Positions 38,301 through 46,735 of a stretch of DNA of 64,000 nt are shown piece by piece. The stretch is taken from positions 1 through 64,000 of the forward strand of contig JACRPF010000020.1 in the NCBI GenBank assembly GCA_016214035.1, in the 5' to 3' direction. The notes under the pieces were generated by a model, which did no database searches, was not told the DNA's origin, and was given only the letters and a program-made list of their open reading frames with translations. Made by a program: the position numbers and the translations under genes. How positions within the stretch are numbered: the first letter of the stretch is position 1; every line of letters starts with the position of its first letter. Origin of the DNA: Spirochaetota bacterium. GTDB taxonomy: Bacteria > Spirochaetota > Brachyspiria > Brachyspirales > JACRPF01.

Positions 38301-39048
38301 TCTGTTTCAGATTGTGAACATCGACACCGAGCACGGCTTTGTTTTTATGATTATAAATAGTACTGTGGAGAAAACCGCGTGCGGGTGAAAGCTCTATCAC
38401 CGGCGGTATCGGCGAATTTATGGAATCGCTCCGGGTCAGCGAGAAATAGTCGAAGAAAAAACAGCGGCGATAGGTCTCACCTGAATTCTCCTTAAGCTCA
38501 ATGCGGTTCTTTCCCTTGACCGGACGGAACGAAACACTCACATCCACCGGAGTCTTATGGTCGTTGGGAAGATACACATGATGGACCGCATTTCCCGGCA
38601 TGGCGACGCGCAGCGAATATTTCACGAGCGTATCGGGGTCGACATTCTCATTGAGCTGTGCCGGATTGATAGACAATATAAACGAAGGCAGTATCTTGAA
38701 CCTGAGCGTACGGTACTCGGCGCCGTCATCATCCCATTCGATGTATATCTTATTCACCCAGTTCGGGTTTGCCGCCGCGGGAGACGATATGCCGCCGGGG
38801 AATTGCGGTTTGTCCACCTTCCCTTCCGCGTTCACCGTATAGGTAAAGCTGTGTTCCTTAATATTGTACCCGGGCGTATCCTTCCGCACCGAGCTGTGAT
38901 TGTATTCTCGGCTGGTATACTGAATAAACTCGCTGTTCGTATTATCCGGCGCACCGAGCTGCCAGACAAGTGATGCTGCGTGCATCGGGATTGTCACGAG
39001 CGCTGCAATTACAAATAGTACCGCCGCGAAACTGCATGATTTCTTCAT
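35398..39048 (-). CDS. Large secreted glycoside hydrolase (GH39-like TIM barrel) with C-terminal CBM9-like domain
   Basis: A 1216-residue secreted protein with signal peptide (about 1-24). An N-terminal beta-sandwich region (about 25-300) precedes a TIM barrel (about 330-640): GEYRWDFWDELINKESELGI, then TEFEVWNEPSEFSLF with the acid/base Glu475. The nucleophile is uncertain and may lie in LQCNEAKSG. Ig-like domains follow, and the last 200 residues resemble CBM9/DOMON (ITIDGDMNKY, WNDDSLQLDFNPD, YEIKIPSYAI). I start at 39048, where the signal peptide begins, rather than 39117. It probably cleaves beta-linked xylo- or related oligosaccharides. The gene is monocistronic. Confidence 0.8.
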   Translation of the reverse strand: MKKSCSFAAVLFVIAALVTIPMHAASLVWQLGAPDNTNSEFIQYTSREYNHSSVRKDTPGYNIKEHSFTYTVNAEGKVDKPQFPGGISSPAAANPNWVNKIYIEWDDDGAEYRTLRFKILPSFILSINPAQLNENVDPDTLVKYSLRVAMPGNAVHHVYLPNDHKTPVDVSVSFRPVKGKNRIELKENSGETYRRCFFFDYFSLTRSDSINSPIPPVIELSPARGFLHSTIYNHKNKAVLGVDVHNLKQNAVYQATVSLVDFFGKTLGEKKADCTIDPDGHARIDIDMPENVCGSINAFASLTENGKPVKLQMGLTNVMLRMGAVREIAPVTEKEKDQAFLGICGIDPTGFDPYKDDDIDDLREKLANYRAFRGILQIYHERYHSLRWAWLEKNKGEYRWDFWDELINKESELGIRLQLCLLSTPEWMAKQMYPDKQYIWAGHYSVPDMNEWRRVCTDVARRYKGKITEFEVWNEPSEFSLFWNKGNAEDYFNLVKTASEAVRSVDPKINIVAESVWARQLDFCQKLYDLGIGKYIDYPADHYWRDDRLEVINRFLDKTGRGKGLQCNEAKSGLRDGFGEATEELKKKSACVYPRNLVYGNANRIVRNYEFLICSRTERLFGMVHPDNTPKYTFFSLKTLVNRTTGAEYYKTIDLSGPDVEAFIYRYTNPERIKENGGDNVLFLFNKSAAETKQVKITTGKSSVTIVDMMDNARTVATVDGVLDLALDMHPVMVIGADLRALELQECLAVSPAELDVTAKDTLRAVVKIKNNGVFSDARVKIAADLGEKKEHDISLPLKEPETTYQLDLPINSSAAFGNYLLGISAELTGKAPQKSFRIYRNIPVLFSDNPLWRNVLGDNPLSDENWSVWGNGKKEIVPEGYNGKPTVKITFSEPSSIGGYSLKKPITVLPGKSYFVSLRMRGEGTFFTHGEYLLASGKMQSRDTQFFSGKLAGDWISYGRKITIPDDIVSMKLNPLFYKSQGWFELADFSMMRINPAVPVNRMLFRASAPVAGSITIDGDMNKYRGGEPIKLSGGAGVKMKDYKNDADISAKVWVRRSGEDIIIAAEVEDDIDSAAGGSVSGMWNDDSLQLDFNPDSTSDGQSHAQFCIGRVNGKPLVFRHSVIPSADIVPSYTAGARPQGVEATVLRRGNVTVYEIKIPSYAISPVFQAAAGKEMAFSFAVNDNDGAGRKGWLEWAGGIGDGGGCYYFGTLKLE

Positions 39049-39088
39049 AAGATAGGATTTCCCTTGATATAGATTTGACGTGACAATC

Positions 39089-39117
39089 AGTATAGTCGGA
39101 CAGGAGTGCCACGTCAA
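39089..39117 (-). promoter_or_regulatory. Sigma-70 promoter of the GH39-like gene
   Basis: On the minus strand TTGACG (39117-39112), a 17-base spacer and TATACT (39094-39089), about 40 bases before the ATG at 39048. Confidence 0.75.
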
Positions 39118-39271
39118 GGTGGTGTACTACCTCCCACCCGCCCCGGCCGCTTCGCTCACTCAACATACGGATTCCTACGTCCTACAGGCTTGAAGCATGT
39201 GTATTTAGCCCGGAAGCAAGTGCTTAACTGACACTTTCAACAATGACATCTCATTGGAATAAAATAACTGC

Positions 39272-39300
39272 TTGACGCGGTGGAATTGTTACAATACACT
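39272..39300 (+). promoter_or_regulatory. Promoter of a probable leaderless mRNA (FG-GAP protein)
   Basis: TTGACG (39272-39277), a 17-base spacer and TACACT (39295-39300). The ATG at 39308 begins eight bases after the -10 box, where transcription should start, and no Shine-Dalgarno is present. Confidence 0.6.
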
Positions 39301-39307
39301 GTACGCA

Positions 39308-40111
39308 ATGGTATGCGACGCAAAAGAAAATCCCCTTCGATGTAATTCACCGGTACGAACCTGCGGTATATTTCCCATTATCATCATGTTATTATTCTGC
39401 TTTTCTGCATACTCCGATTATCAGGAAGTACCCGCAGCAGTATATCCGGTTCTGCCGTCCCGGGCAGCCGACGCAAAAGGATTCATCCCCAAAGGATGGG
39501 TCATAGAAGAGCAGCAGCAGGGTGATTTGAACAAGGACGGGAAACCGGATCTGCTCATTCTTTTGCGCCAGAACAATCCTTCCAATATTGTTACGAATGA
39601 CGGGATGAGTCCGGGAACGCCCTCGCTCGATTCCAATCCGCGCATTCTCGCAATAGCTTTTCAACAGAAAAAGAACGTATATACGTTAGCAGTACAGAAC
39701 CATGATCTCATCCCCCGGCATGACAACCCGTGCATCGATGATCCGCTGGGCGGGGTGAGCATCGATGCGGGAAACCTGATCGTCCGGCTGCATTTCTGGG
39801 CTAATGCGGGCTCGTGGAGTACGAGCTCGATCAAGTTTACGTTCAGATACCAGGCAGCATGTTTTAAGCTCATCGGATATGACGATTCCACGAGCTGGCG
39901 GAATACCGGGGAGACTATTGATGTGAGCATCAACTACCTGACAAAAAAAGCGAAATGTGTTCTCGGGAACTACACGAATAACCTGCATACTGAGAAATGG
40001 GCGGATTATCCGGATGCGTTGGGCCCCTGTCTCGATGCGATCGGAGACGGGTCCGGTTTCAGTCCGGAGCCGCGCTCAAAGTCGTTCTGGGGGATCGGGG
40101 AGAAAGAGTGA
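39308..40111 (+). CDS. Secreted FG-GAP/VCBS-like protein
   Basis: A 267-residue exported protein. A signal peptide of about 37 residues ends FCFSAYS. The segment GDLNKDGKPDLLIL (about residue 72) is a calcium-binding FG-GAP-type loop as in integrin-like and VCBS repeats, and only one clear copy is present. The rest is strand-rich with an aromatic core (LHFWANAGSW, FKLIGYDDSTSW). Proteins of this build are often periplasmic or surface proteins of unknown role. The promoter suggests translation starts at the mRNA end. A start further in, near the hydrophobic core, is less likely because the positive n-region would be lost. Confidence 0.55.
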   Translation: MVCDAKENPLRCNSPVRTCGIFPIIIMLLFCFSAYSDYQEVPAAVYPVLPSRAADAKGFIPKGWVIEEQQQGDLNKDGKPDLLILLRQNNPSNIVTNDGMSPGTPSLDSNPRILAIAFQQKKNVYTLAVQNHDLIPRHDNPCIDDPLGGVSIDAGNLIVRLHFWANAGSWSTSSIKFTFRYQAACFKLIGYDDSTSWRNTGETIDVSINYLTKKAKCVLGNYTNNLHTEKWADYPDALGPCLDAIGDGSGFSPEPRSKSFWGIGEKE

Positions 40112-40143
40112 CCGAAATAGGTTTATCGAGCGGCACTCTGTAT

Positions 40144-40479
40144 CTAAACTGCGTGAACCACATGTCGCGATGAATGAGCCGGTTTTTTCCGCTGCGGGAC
40201 AATGTTTATGGCGAGTTCCATACCGCAGGCTTCGGCGTACTTTTCAAGCGTGGAAAGTTTGATGTCCCTGGCGTTGTTTTCGATACGGGATACGGCGCTC
40301 TTTTTCGTGTGCAGCTTCCGGGCAATGACATCCTGCGTGATGCCGGAGCGCAGCCGGATTTCCTTGAGCATTTTGCTTATGACTTTCATCCGGAATCCGG
40401 CATAACCGGACTCGTAACCGTTGGCGAAACCCTTATCCCGTTTCTTGCGGTCAGCAATATACTTTTGAAGATCACTCAT
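40144..40479 (-). CDS. higA: HigA-type antitoxin, XRE-family helix-turn-helix protein
   Basis: A 111-residue protein. The central helix-turn-helix (about 38-90) shows LKEIRLRSGITQDVIARKL and KSAVSRIENNARDIKLSTLE, the XRE/Cro pattern. The N-terminal 35 residues are charged. It should bind and neutralise the upstream toxin and repress the operon. The start overlaps the toxin stop as ATGA (40476-40479), giving coupled synthesis with the toxin gene first, the order of HigBA systems. Confidence 0.85.
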   Translation of the reverse strand: MSDLQKYIADRKKRDKGFANGYESGYAGFRMKVISKMLKEIRLRSGITQDVIARKLHTKKSAVSRIENNARDIKLSTLEKYAEACGMELAINIVPQRKKPAHSSRHVVHAV

Positions 40480-40823
40480 ATTCTATACCTCCGCTGGTAA
40501 CTGTAACGATACTTCTTAGCCATGTCGATCTCACCCGGCGGCGTCTTCTGTGTCTTCTTGACAAAACCGTGTGTAAGCAAAACAACGTTCCCGCCGGTAA
40601 AAAAGCACAGGATACGAAAGATGTCCGAGCCGAACTTTACCCGTACCTCATAGATGCCGTCATCAAGGTGTTCGAGACACTTGGCAGGAACGAACCGCTG
40701 ATTTTCTATGAGTTCAAGTGTCCAACCAACCTTTTGTGCAACCTTGCCGGAAAGGCTGTCAAGGAACTCCTGCACGGGACAATCGCCATTTACTTTATGG
40801 TAGAAATCGACTTTGCGCACCAT
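40476..40823 (-). CDS. higB: HigB/RelE-type toxin (Gp49-like)
   Basis: A 115-residue protein of the phage-derived Gp49-like/HigB family, RelE superfamily of ribosome-dependent mRNA interferases. Family elements are FLDSLSGKVAQKV, GIYEVRVKFGSDIFRILCFF and LLTHGFVKKTQKTPPGEI, with the Arg and Lys residues expected in the active region. The frame looks whole. I use the ATG at 40823; a GTG lies two codons upstream. There is no Shine-Dalgarno and the -10 box ends six bases before this ATG. Confidence 0.85.
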   Translation of the reverse strand: MVRKVDFYHKVNGDCPVQEFLDSLSGKVAQKVGWTLELIENQRFVPAKCLEHLDDGIYEVRVKFGSDIFRILCFFTGGNVVLLTHGFVKKTQKTPPGEIDMAKKYRYSYQRRYRI

Positions 40824-40829
40824 GGGCAC

Positions 40830-40858
40830 AGGTTAACATACATGTGAACAATAGTCAA
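40830..40858 (-). promoter_or_regulatory. Promoter and probable operator of higBA
   Basis: On the minus strand TTGACT (40858-40853), a 17-base spacer and a weak -10 TAACCT (40835-40830). An imperfect dyad (40832-40849, 14 of 18 positions symmetric) covers the -10 and spacer, a likely HigA-binding site for autorepression. Confidence 0.5.
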
Positions 40859-40885
40859 GCCGCTTTATATGTCTTTACAGGGCCA

Positions 40886-41950
40886 TTATTCGGTAATACG
40901 CTCTGCTTCATCAATATCTCTGCCGCGGGTGATGACAAGAAGTCCCTTCGCGCCCACATTCTTCACCAGATCATCGATCTCATCCGGCCGCGCGTATACC
41001 TGACACGCCTTGCCGGCGGCGATGATCTTCCTGATGAGTTCATACCACTGACTGAGCCGTTCCTTACCCGCTCCCGGCTGCCACTGTATCGCCTTGAGGT
41101 TTTTCATTTTGAGCAATGCATCAAGATGAACGATGGCGCCGACACCGTCAAGATGATAGAACGGATAATCCATCGCATCAAAGATGTCCGACAGATGCGG
41201 CACGCAGAACTCGCGGAACATATCCGCCGAGAACATATAGGAGCAGTCTTCCTGCACCGGAAATGTGGTACCCGGCGCCCAGATACCCGCCCAGCCTATG
41301 CCGCCGCGGTTGCCGCTCTTCGCGATGATCGTCTCGATCTCATTGAACGATGCTATCCAGATGCGCTTCATGTTCTCAAGCGCCTGTTTCAGGAGCGCGG
41401 GTCGCTCGATCATGTCGATGAGCATCGGTTCGGTGCCGTAGAGACCGGCCACGGTATCGAGGAGTCCCCCGAGCGCATACGGCGCGATGAAGTGATGACC
41501 CTTCGCGCATGCGGCCGAGCGTTTCGCCGTTTCGATGAGTAGCCGGTAATACGGATTCGTTCTGTCCGGAACAAGTGCGGCGACCACTTCGAGCGAATCC
41601 ATTGATGGATGCGACCATATCGTCGTCGTGTCCACGAACTCAACAGTGCCGCCGAGTGTGCACGCCATGGCGCTCGCGCCGAGATCGAGATAATGATACG
41701 GTACCGCCTCGCCGAAATACCGCGTATTATCAATATGCCCGATAGTCCGCGTTATGATGCCGTCAACATCCATCCAGTGGCGCGTCAGATCGTCAGAAGC
41801 ATCCTCCGTATTGGATTCAACTGTCGCGATGATGCACGGGCGTTCCTGATCGCCGCAGCTCCACCAGTTAGAAAGACGCGATGCGATGGCGGGCATCCTT
41901 CCGAAGTCAAACAATGATGTCCGCTCTGCGGTTGCCGTGTTGGTGTTCAT
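40886..41950 (-). CDS. URO-D-family protein in a carbohydrate operon
   Basis: A 354-residue TIM-barrel protein of the uroporphyrinogen decarboxylase superfamily, distant from the copy at 11572. It has PFYHLDGVGAIVHLDALLKM, the family core with a metal-type His, and IGWAGIWAPG. It lacks the N-terminal arginine cluster of haem URO-D. It is the last gene of a three-gene operon after a beta-helix enzyme and a LamG protein, so the substrate probably derives from plant or algal carbohydrate. GGAG lies about ten bases before the ATG. Confidence 0.7.
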   Translation of the reverse strand: MNTNTATAERTSLFDFGRMPAIASRLSNWWSCGDQERPCIIATVESNTEDASDDLTRHWMDVDGIITRTIGHIDNTRYFGEAVPYHYLDLGASAMACTLGGTVEFVDTTTIWSHPSMDSLEVVAALVPDRTNPYYRLLIETAKRSAACAKGHHFIAPYALGGLLDTVAGLYGTEPMLIDMIERPALLKQALENMKRIWIASFNEIETIIAKSGNRGGIGWAGIWAPGTTFPVQEDCSYMFSADMFREFCVPHLSDIFDAMDYPFYHLDGVGAIVHLDALLKMKNLKAIQWQPGAGKERLSQWYELIRKIIAAGKACQVYARPDEIDDLVKNVGAKGLLVITRGRDIDEAERITE

Positions 41951-41956
41951 CGCTCT

Positions 41957-42742
41957 TCACTCCTCAACGATGACGATACGCTTCATCGGCGGGACCGTGT
42001 ATTCCGCACTCTGCCGGTTCTTCTGTTCGCCATCATATGCGCTTCGTATCTCATCGGCTGAAAATATCCGCTTCGAGATGATGAGTTCATCAAGAAGCCC
42101 TATGAACGAACTGTCGCCCGTGTAGCCGACACGCAACGGCAGCGGCAGCGAGAGCGATCCTACCGCAAATGCCGCCGGTATCGGGCGTTCGGCGTTGAGC
42201 TCACCGTTGAAGTAAAAGCGCGTCTTCGCGTTCGTACGGTCAACCGTGATGACGATATGCGTCCATGTCTTTAATGCCACCTTTCCCGCCGATGACGACC
42301 CGCCGTTCACCGGCTTCTCTGCTCCGTCCGGCGTGATACCCATCTCCATCTCGATGATGCCGTCCGCGTTCATATCGACATTCCACCAGCGCTTCGGATA
42401 TTCGGAGACGCCGAGCATGCGTTTCATCTTGTATTTCGATACGGTATCGTATTCGAACGGACAAACCCAGAATGATATGCTGAAGTCACCGGTATCGAGC
42501 GCGGTTACGGCCTTCGGCAGATCGAATCCCGCGCCCGGCTTGTCGAACAGCATCGCCGCACCAAACGCGCCCGCAGCATATTTCGCGGTCGACGGAACGG
42601 CATGCCATCCGTTTCCCGAACTGTCCTCAATGCGTATCATGTTGGGAACATCGAATTTCCATATTCCCGTTATCCCGTCGGCGGCTTTCGCTCCGATGGA
42701 AAGTACGAACATAATTGAGATACAGACTAATGCTGCCCGCAT
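41957..42742 (-). CDS. Secreted LamG/concanavalin A-like lectin domain protein
   Basis: A 261-residue protein. A signal peptide (about 1-20) is followed by one LamG-type jelly-roll domain: GIWKFDVPNM, FSISFWVCPFEY, WTHIVITVDRTNAKTRFYFNGEL and FIGLLDELIISKRIFSADEI. The last phrase is the usual close of LamG_3 domains. There is no catalytic residue pattern, so a binding role is likely. It is the middle gene of the operon, six bases from the next gene. Confidence 0.8.
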   Translation of the reverse strand: MRAALVCISIMFVLSIGAKAADGITGIWKFDVPNMIRIEDSSGNGWHAVPSTAKYAAGAFGAAMLFDKPGAGFDLPKAVTALDTGDFSISFWVCPFEYDTVSKYKMKRMLGVSEYPKRWWNVDMNADGIIEMEMGITPDGAEKPVNGGSSSAGKVALKTWTHIVITVDRTNAKTRFYFNGELNAERPIPAAFAVGSLSLPLPLRVGYTGDSSFIGLLDELIISKRIFSADEIRSAYDGEQKNRQSAEYTVPPMKRIVIVEE

Positions 42743-42758
42743 AACTCACCTCTTCCGT

Positions 42759-45467
42759 TTATTGAACTGCATGTAAATCGATATTATCCACGTAATACAC
42801 CGCCGTATTCGTGCTCATGCATGCAAACCCGAGCCAGTTTATCTTTTTGAACTGCTCGCTCACGAACGGACACACCGCTTTTCCGGCGATGCCGTCGGCG
42901 GTTGTCACCGTAACATCGAACGTTTTCGGTGCACCATCCGATGTATCAAAATTCATCTGGAGTCTAAACCACGTCCCCGGTGCTACCGTCGCTATCTTCA
43001 TCTGCCCTGCATGTATCACACCGTCCCTGTCAACCGAGACCGAAGGCCCCGCATACAGCACTGAGGTCCAGTCCCGCATCTCGCAGTAGAAATCGGCCGG
43101 TGTATCGCCGCTGTTCATGATGTCGCAGGAAAAAGCGAACTTGCCCGGCTTCATGAACGTGCGGTAATACCAGTGCGGATCGAAATCGAACTTAAGTCCC
43201 GGCGCATCGGTCACCTTGAGCGCCTGAATTCCCCCCGAGCCTTTCACCGCCGCAACCGTCACTGAGTCCCCCTTGTTCTCCACGCCCGCGTTGATGTCGG
43301 CGGGAACACTGCCCGGGTCTGCGGTCTCGAAATCCTCGACAATACGGAACGCGTTCTGCAGGGGCGGCGCGGCTTCGAATGCGCGGTTGGTCATTTTCTT
43401 CGGAAGCGCTGTCCACGCGGCGGGACCGTACAATCCCGCCTGCACAGTGTCGGTGGGTATATATCCTGTTTTTCCGGCAGGAGAGCCGGGCTTGAGCCTG
43501 AAATCCCGTTTCGCCGCATTCACGAACAGCGGATCGGCAAGAACGGAATCAGTGTCGTTACCCTTAGCTTTCCATGAATCGAAAGTATCGGCCATGAACC
43601 TTATGCCGGCCTTCTGTTCATCCCAATAACAGTTCGACGCAAAACGCATTTTCGACGTATCATGAATGACGCCGTCGGCCGCCATGCCGTTCGTGCAGTA
43701 GACGATGTTGTTGTAAAAATCGACCTGCCGTTCGTCGTGGAGCTTTTTATTGCCGGTGAAATACAACTGCCCGGCGCCGGAGAATGCAAATATATTATTG
43801 CGTATCGTGTCGCCGTACGGATATTCATACGAGTGCGGAAAGAATCCGCTGTCACGTACATCGTAGACGATATTGTTCTCGACGAGTATCTCGGAACTTC
43901 CGGCGTCAAGATATATCCCGTGTCCGCCGTACCCGAGATGACCCTGCTCAAAGCGCGTGATATCGTATATCAGATTATTGTTGATCCGTGTCCCGGGCGA
44001 GACACCGAGCGTATAGATGCCTGCAAGATCGCAGAGCACGCCGTTGCCGATATGGTGTATGTGATTGTACGCAATATTATTGTTACTCGTCATGCTTTTC
44101 TGTTTGCCGCTCCAGCTCCAGCCAAGCGATACGCCTGAGTAGCTGAGATCGCAAATCTCGTTGCGCGATATCGTATTACCGTATGCGCACTTGCCCATGA
44201 ACACGCCCACGCCCGCATGGAAGATGTGTCCACCGTCATGTATGAAGCAGTTGTCAACGACATTGCGCTCAATGCTGAACGCAGCATCCTCTTTGAGCTG
44301 ATCGTCGCCGAAATAGATACCGCCGCCGCCGAGATCGTGCAGATTCATCCTCCGGAAGACATTGTCTTTGCATCCGAGCTTGAGCGACACCGCATGTTCG
44401 CCCACGTGCGTGATCTCGCAATCCTCAAACTGCGCGTTTCGCATGCCGGCGGCCAGAACAGCCCCCGTCTGAACATGTGCGGCCTGCACGCTGTTACGGA
44501 CTTTATCGACAGCAAGCAGCGCATTCACATGCTGAAACGAGATGTTGCTGAAATGAAGATATTCCACATATCTGTTTTTTGCCGGGTCACCCTGCATTGC
44601 TATAAGCGTGCGGTCGATTACAGGAACAATGACTTCCGCGGTTGCTCTATTCTCGCCGGGCATCGGGAAATAGGATAATGTTCCATTGGTATGCAGAAAC
44701 CATTCGCCGGGTGCGTCGAGCGCTTCATAGATGTTCTCCACATAATACCGCACCGAGTTGCCGAAGAAAAAGCCAGGCACTTCCTGCCAGAACTCCAGCC
44801 GTTTCTTTTTCAGATTGAGGATGCGAAAATGATTGATCGACGTACTCCAGTTATGAAAGAGAATGACGCTCGCTTCCTCAAGATTGCTCCATTTCTGTAT
44901 ATCGTCTCCGTTGAAATTGAATCCCAGTGTGGCCGCATTGTATTCCGCCGATTTTCTGATAAGGCTTTTCGTAAAGAAGTATTTTCCCGTATTCGGCGTC
45001 CGGGCGCGCACACGGCGTTCGCCATTCACAAAAAGCGACGTGAAATACAACGTCCCCCCGGATACATCCGCAATGTGCGTTGTCCAGAGTTTCCCCGACT
45101 GTTTCCATCCGGTTATCTTCCTGCCGCCGCTTATTATCGCCTGTTCTCCTTTATATGAGCGATAGATGACGGGGGCTGTCGCGCTGCCTGAATCTTCCGG
45201 CGAGAACACAAGCGTTTCTGTCAGTACATGTCTGCCGCCGCGAAGCTCAACGGCAAGCGGAGCGGCTGCGTTCACTCTCGCAGTCCGTACCGCATCTTTG
45301 GCCCAGCCTATTGTGGCGAACGGCCCGTCAGTCTTCTGCGCGTTCGGTGAAGCCAGCGTACCGCTCCAGGTATCATTCCCGTTGGTAGCGACAAACCATG
45401 TTGATGCCGGCGTCAGATATCCTGCGGCAATGACAATGAGTGCGGCGATGATGGCGATGCGTCCCAT
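42759..45467 (-). CDS. Secreted right-handed beta-helix enzyme (GH141-like) with C-terminal CBM-like domain
   Basis: A 902-residue secreted protein with signal peptide (about 1-24). It opens WFVATNGNDTWSGTLASPNA and DGPFATIGWAKDAVRTAR, the start typical of GH141-type and related parallel beta-helix proteins. The helix (about 290-620) is visible as short repeats such as NNNIAYNHIHHIGNGV and ILVENNIVYDVRDSG. The last 180 residues form a strand-rich, probable carbohydrate-binding domain. AAGGAG supports the ATG at 45467; the frame is open to 45518. GH141 members act on fucose- or xylose-containing pectin and xylan; a lyase is the alternative. It is the first gene of the operon. Confidence 0.7.
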   Translation of the reverse strand: MGRIAIIAALIVIAAGYLTPASTWFVATNGNDTWSGTLASPNAQKTDGPFATIGWAKDAVRTARVNAAAPLAVELRGGRHVLTETLVFSPEDSGSATAPVIYRSYKGEQAIISGGRKITGWKQSGKLWTTHIADVSGGTLYFTSLFVNGERRVRARTPNTGKYFFTKSLIRKSAEYNAATLGFNFNGDDIQKWSNLEEASVILFHNWSTSINHFRILNLKKKRLEFWQEVPGFFFGNSVRYYVENIYEALDAPGEWFLHTNGTLSYFPMPGENRATAEVIVPVIDRTLIAMQGDPAKNRYVEYLHFSNISFQHVNALLAVDKVRNSVQAAHVQTGAVLAAGMRNAQFEDCEITHVGEHAVSLKLGCKDNVFRRMNLHDLGGGGIYFGDDQLKEDAAFSIERNVVDNCFIHDGGHIFHAGVGVFMGKCAYGNTISRNEICDLSYSGVSLGWSWSGKQKSMTSNNNIAYNHIHHIGNGVLCDLAGIYTLGVSPGTRINNNLIYDITRFEQGHLGYGGHGIYLDAGSSEILVENNIVYDVRDSGFFPHSYEYPYGDTIRNNIFAFSGAGQLYFTGNKKLHDERQVDFYNNIVYCTNGMAADGVIHDTSKMRFASNCYWDEQKAGIRFMADTFDSWKAKGNDTDSVLADPLFVNAAKRDFRLKPGSPAGKTGYIPTDTVQAGLYGPAAWTALPKKMTNRAFEAAPPLQNAFRIVEDFETADPGSVPADINAGVENKGDSVTVAAVKGSGGIQALKVTDAPGLKFDFDPHWYYRTFMKPGKFAFSCDIMNSGDTPADFYCEMRDWTSVLYAGPSVSVDRDGVIHAGQMKIATVAPGTWFRLQMNFDTSDGAPKTFDVTVTTADGIAGKAVCPFVSEQFKKINWLGFACMSTNTAVYYVDNIDLHAVQ

Positions 45468-45506
45468 GCGATGCTCCTTGCGTGCTGTTTTCCCGGTAGC
45501 ATTAAT

Positions 45507-45598
45507 AGTATACGGCATATCTGCATCGCGGACAACAAGAATTCGCTATGACCGATTTTTGAAAGTCATCTTGTTTTTTACCCCCACGGCCATACAAT
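45507..45598. promoter_or_regulatory. Divergent promoters of the beta-helix operon and its AraC regulator
   Basis: Leftward: TTGTCC (45535-45530), 17 bases, TATACT (45512-45507). Rightward: TTGTTT (45571-45576), 16 bases, TACAAT (45593-45598). Between them ATGAC (45548-45552) and GTCAT (45565-45569) form an inverted pair, a candidate operator. Confidence 0.6.
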
Positions 45599-45634
45599 CA
45601 TCCCAAGACGCATTTCATACTCAGGCCGGAGACG

Positions 45635-46603
45635 ATGACCAATCACCCCATCACATTCCCGAACGTGGCACGGTATATCCGGTATTTCCCCGAGTTACAA
45701 CCGCATCTGCGCGATGTGCGCGGCGAATCGTTCGTTACCGGCGACGGCCCGTATTATATCAAACGCATCACCTGCCGTCATGTGGTGGGCGCCGGTTTTG
45801 TCCGTCCCCGGTTCTGGCGTCAGCCCATTCAGGTGCACACACACGCGCAGGCATTATTACTGCTGCATCTGCCGGACGGCCGCGCGGAAATAGAGCTCGG
45901 CAGGCAGCGTTTCAGCGGAAAGGCGGGCGATACGTTCTTTGTGCCGCCGGGAACGCGTATCGCCGGAGTGACACCGGTGGTGCCGCCGGACGGATACTAC
46001 TGGCTCGTTATCGAAATGCCCCGCCGCGGGGAACGGTTCCTCGATTTGAGCACCGATGACACGGCGCATCTCTTCCGCCGGCTGAAAAAAAAGCCGGTAA
46101 GCATGTACCGGTCAGGCGACTCGTTCAGACGCCTGTTCACGGAACTCCACGCATCGCTGACGGCAACGGATGAACTCAAGAATATCGGATTCACGAATGC
46201 GGTTATCGCGCTCCTTATGAACGCGGTACGCTCGCCGGCTTCTTCGCCGGACGTTGTTTCACCTATCGTTGAGCGTGCGCGCGAACATATCACCGCGCTT
46301 ACCCGCGAACACGCCATCGGCATGGCGTCGCTCTGCGCCTCCACCGGCGCAAGCCCGTCCACCATCCGGAGAATTTTCAAACGTGAAACGGGATTATCGC
46401 TCAAGCAATATCATCTGTCGAAAAAGATTGAACATGCGTGTAATCTGCTTGCGGCAAAGAGGATGCCGGTAACCGATGTTGCGTATCACCTCGGATTCGC
46501 CTCGCCCGCGCATTTCGCAACGGCATTCCGGAAATTCACCGGAACATCGCCGAAAGCGTTTGCGCGGATCGCACCATTGAAGGATGCAGCGCGCAACAGC
46601 TGA
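45635..46603 (+). CDS. AraC-family transcriptional regulator
   Basis: A 322-residue regulator. A cupin-like sensor domain occupies about 50-135 (ALLLLHLPDGRAEIELG, FSGKAGDTFFVPPGTRIAG). The C-terminal double helix-turn-helix includes HAIGMASLCASTGASPSTIR and VAYHLGFASPAHFATAFRKF, followed by GTSPKAF, as in AraC proteins. GGAG at 45628-45631 precedes the ATG. It is transcribed away from the beta-helix/LamG/URO-D operon and is its likely activator, sensing a sugar. Confidence 0.85.
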   Translation: MTNHPITFPNVARYIRYFPELQPHLRDVRGESFVTGDGPYYIKRITCRHVVGAGFVRPRFWRQPIQVHTHAQALLLLHLPDGRAEIELGRQRFSGKAGDTFFVPPGTRIAGVTPVVPPDGYYWLVIEMPRRGERFLDLSTDDTAHLFRRLKKKPVSMYRSGDSFRRLFTELHASLTATDELKNIGFTNAVIALLMNAVRSPASSPDVVSPIVERAREHITALTREHAIGMASLCASTGASPSTIRRIFKRETGLSLKQYHLSKKIEHACNLLAAKRMPVTDVAYHLGFASPAHFATAFRKFTGTSPKAFARIAPLKDAARNS

Positions 46604-46618
46604 CAGCGTACGCACCTC

Positions 46619-46674
46619 ACCGAAGCACAAACCGAAGCACAAAACTTGACGACAGAGTCATCTGGGGTTATAGT
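46619..46674 (+). promoter_or_regulatory. Promoter with adjacent 12-bp tandem repeat
   Basis: ACCGAAGCACAA occurs twice head to tail (46619-46642), three bases before TTGACG (46646-46651). A 17-base spacer leads to TATAGT (46669-46674). The repeat is placed where an activator would bind. Confidence 0.65.
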
Positions 46675-46735
46675 ACTCTTGTACGTAATGCCGACGCATG
46701 GACTTTGAGCTTTATTCTTGCAGTATGGAGTCATC

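Noticed and set aside
37351-38388. 345-codon plus-strand open frame
   Set aside because: It lies wholly inside the GH39-like gene on the other strand and shows no family features; an antisense shadow in GC-rich DNA.
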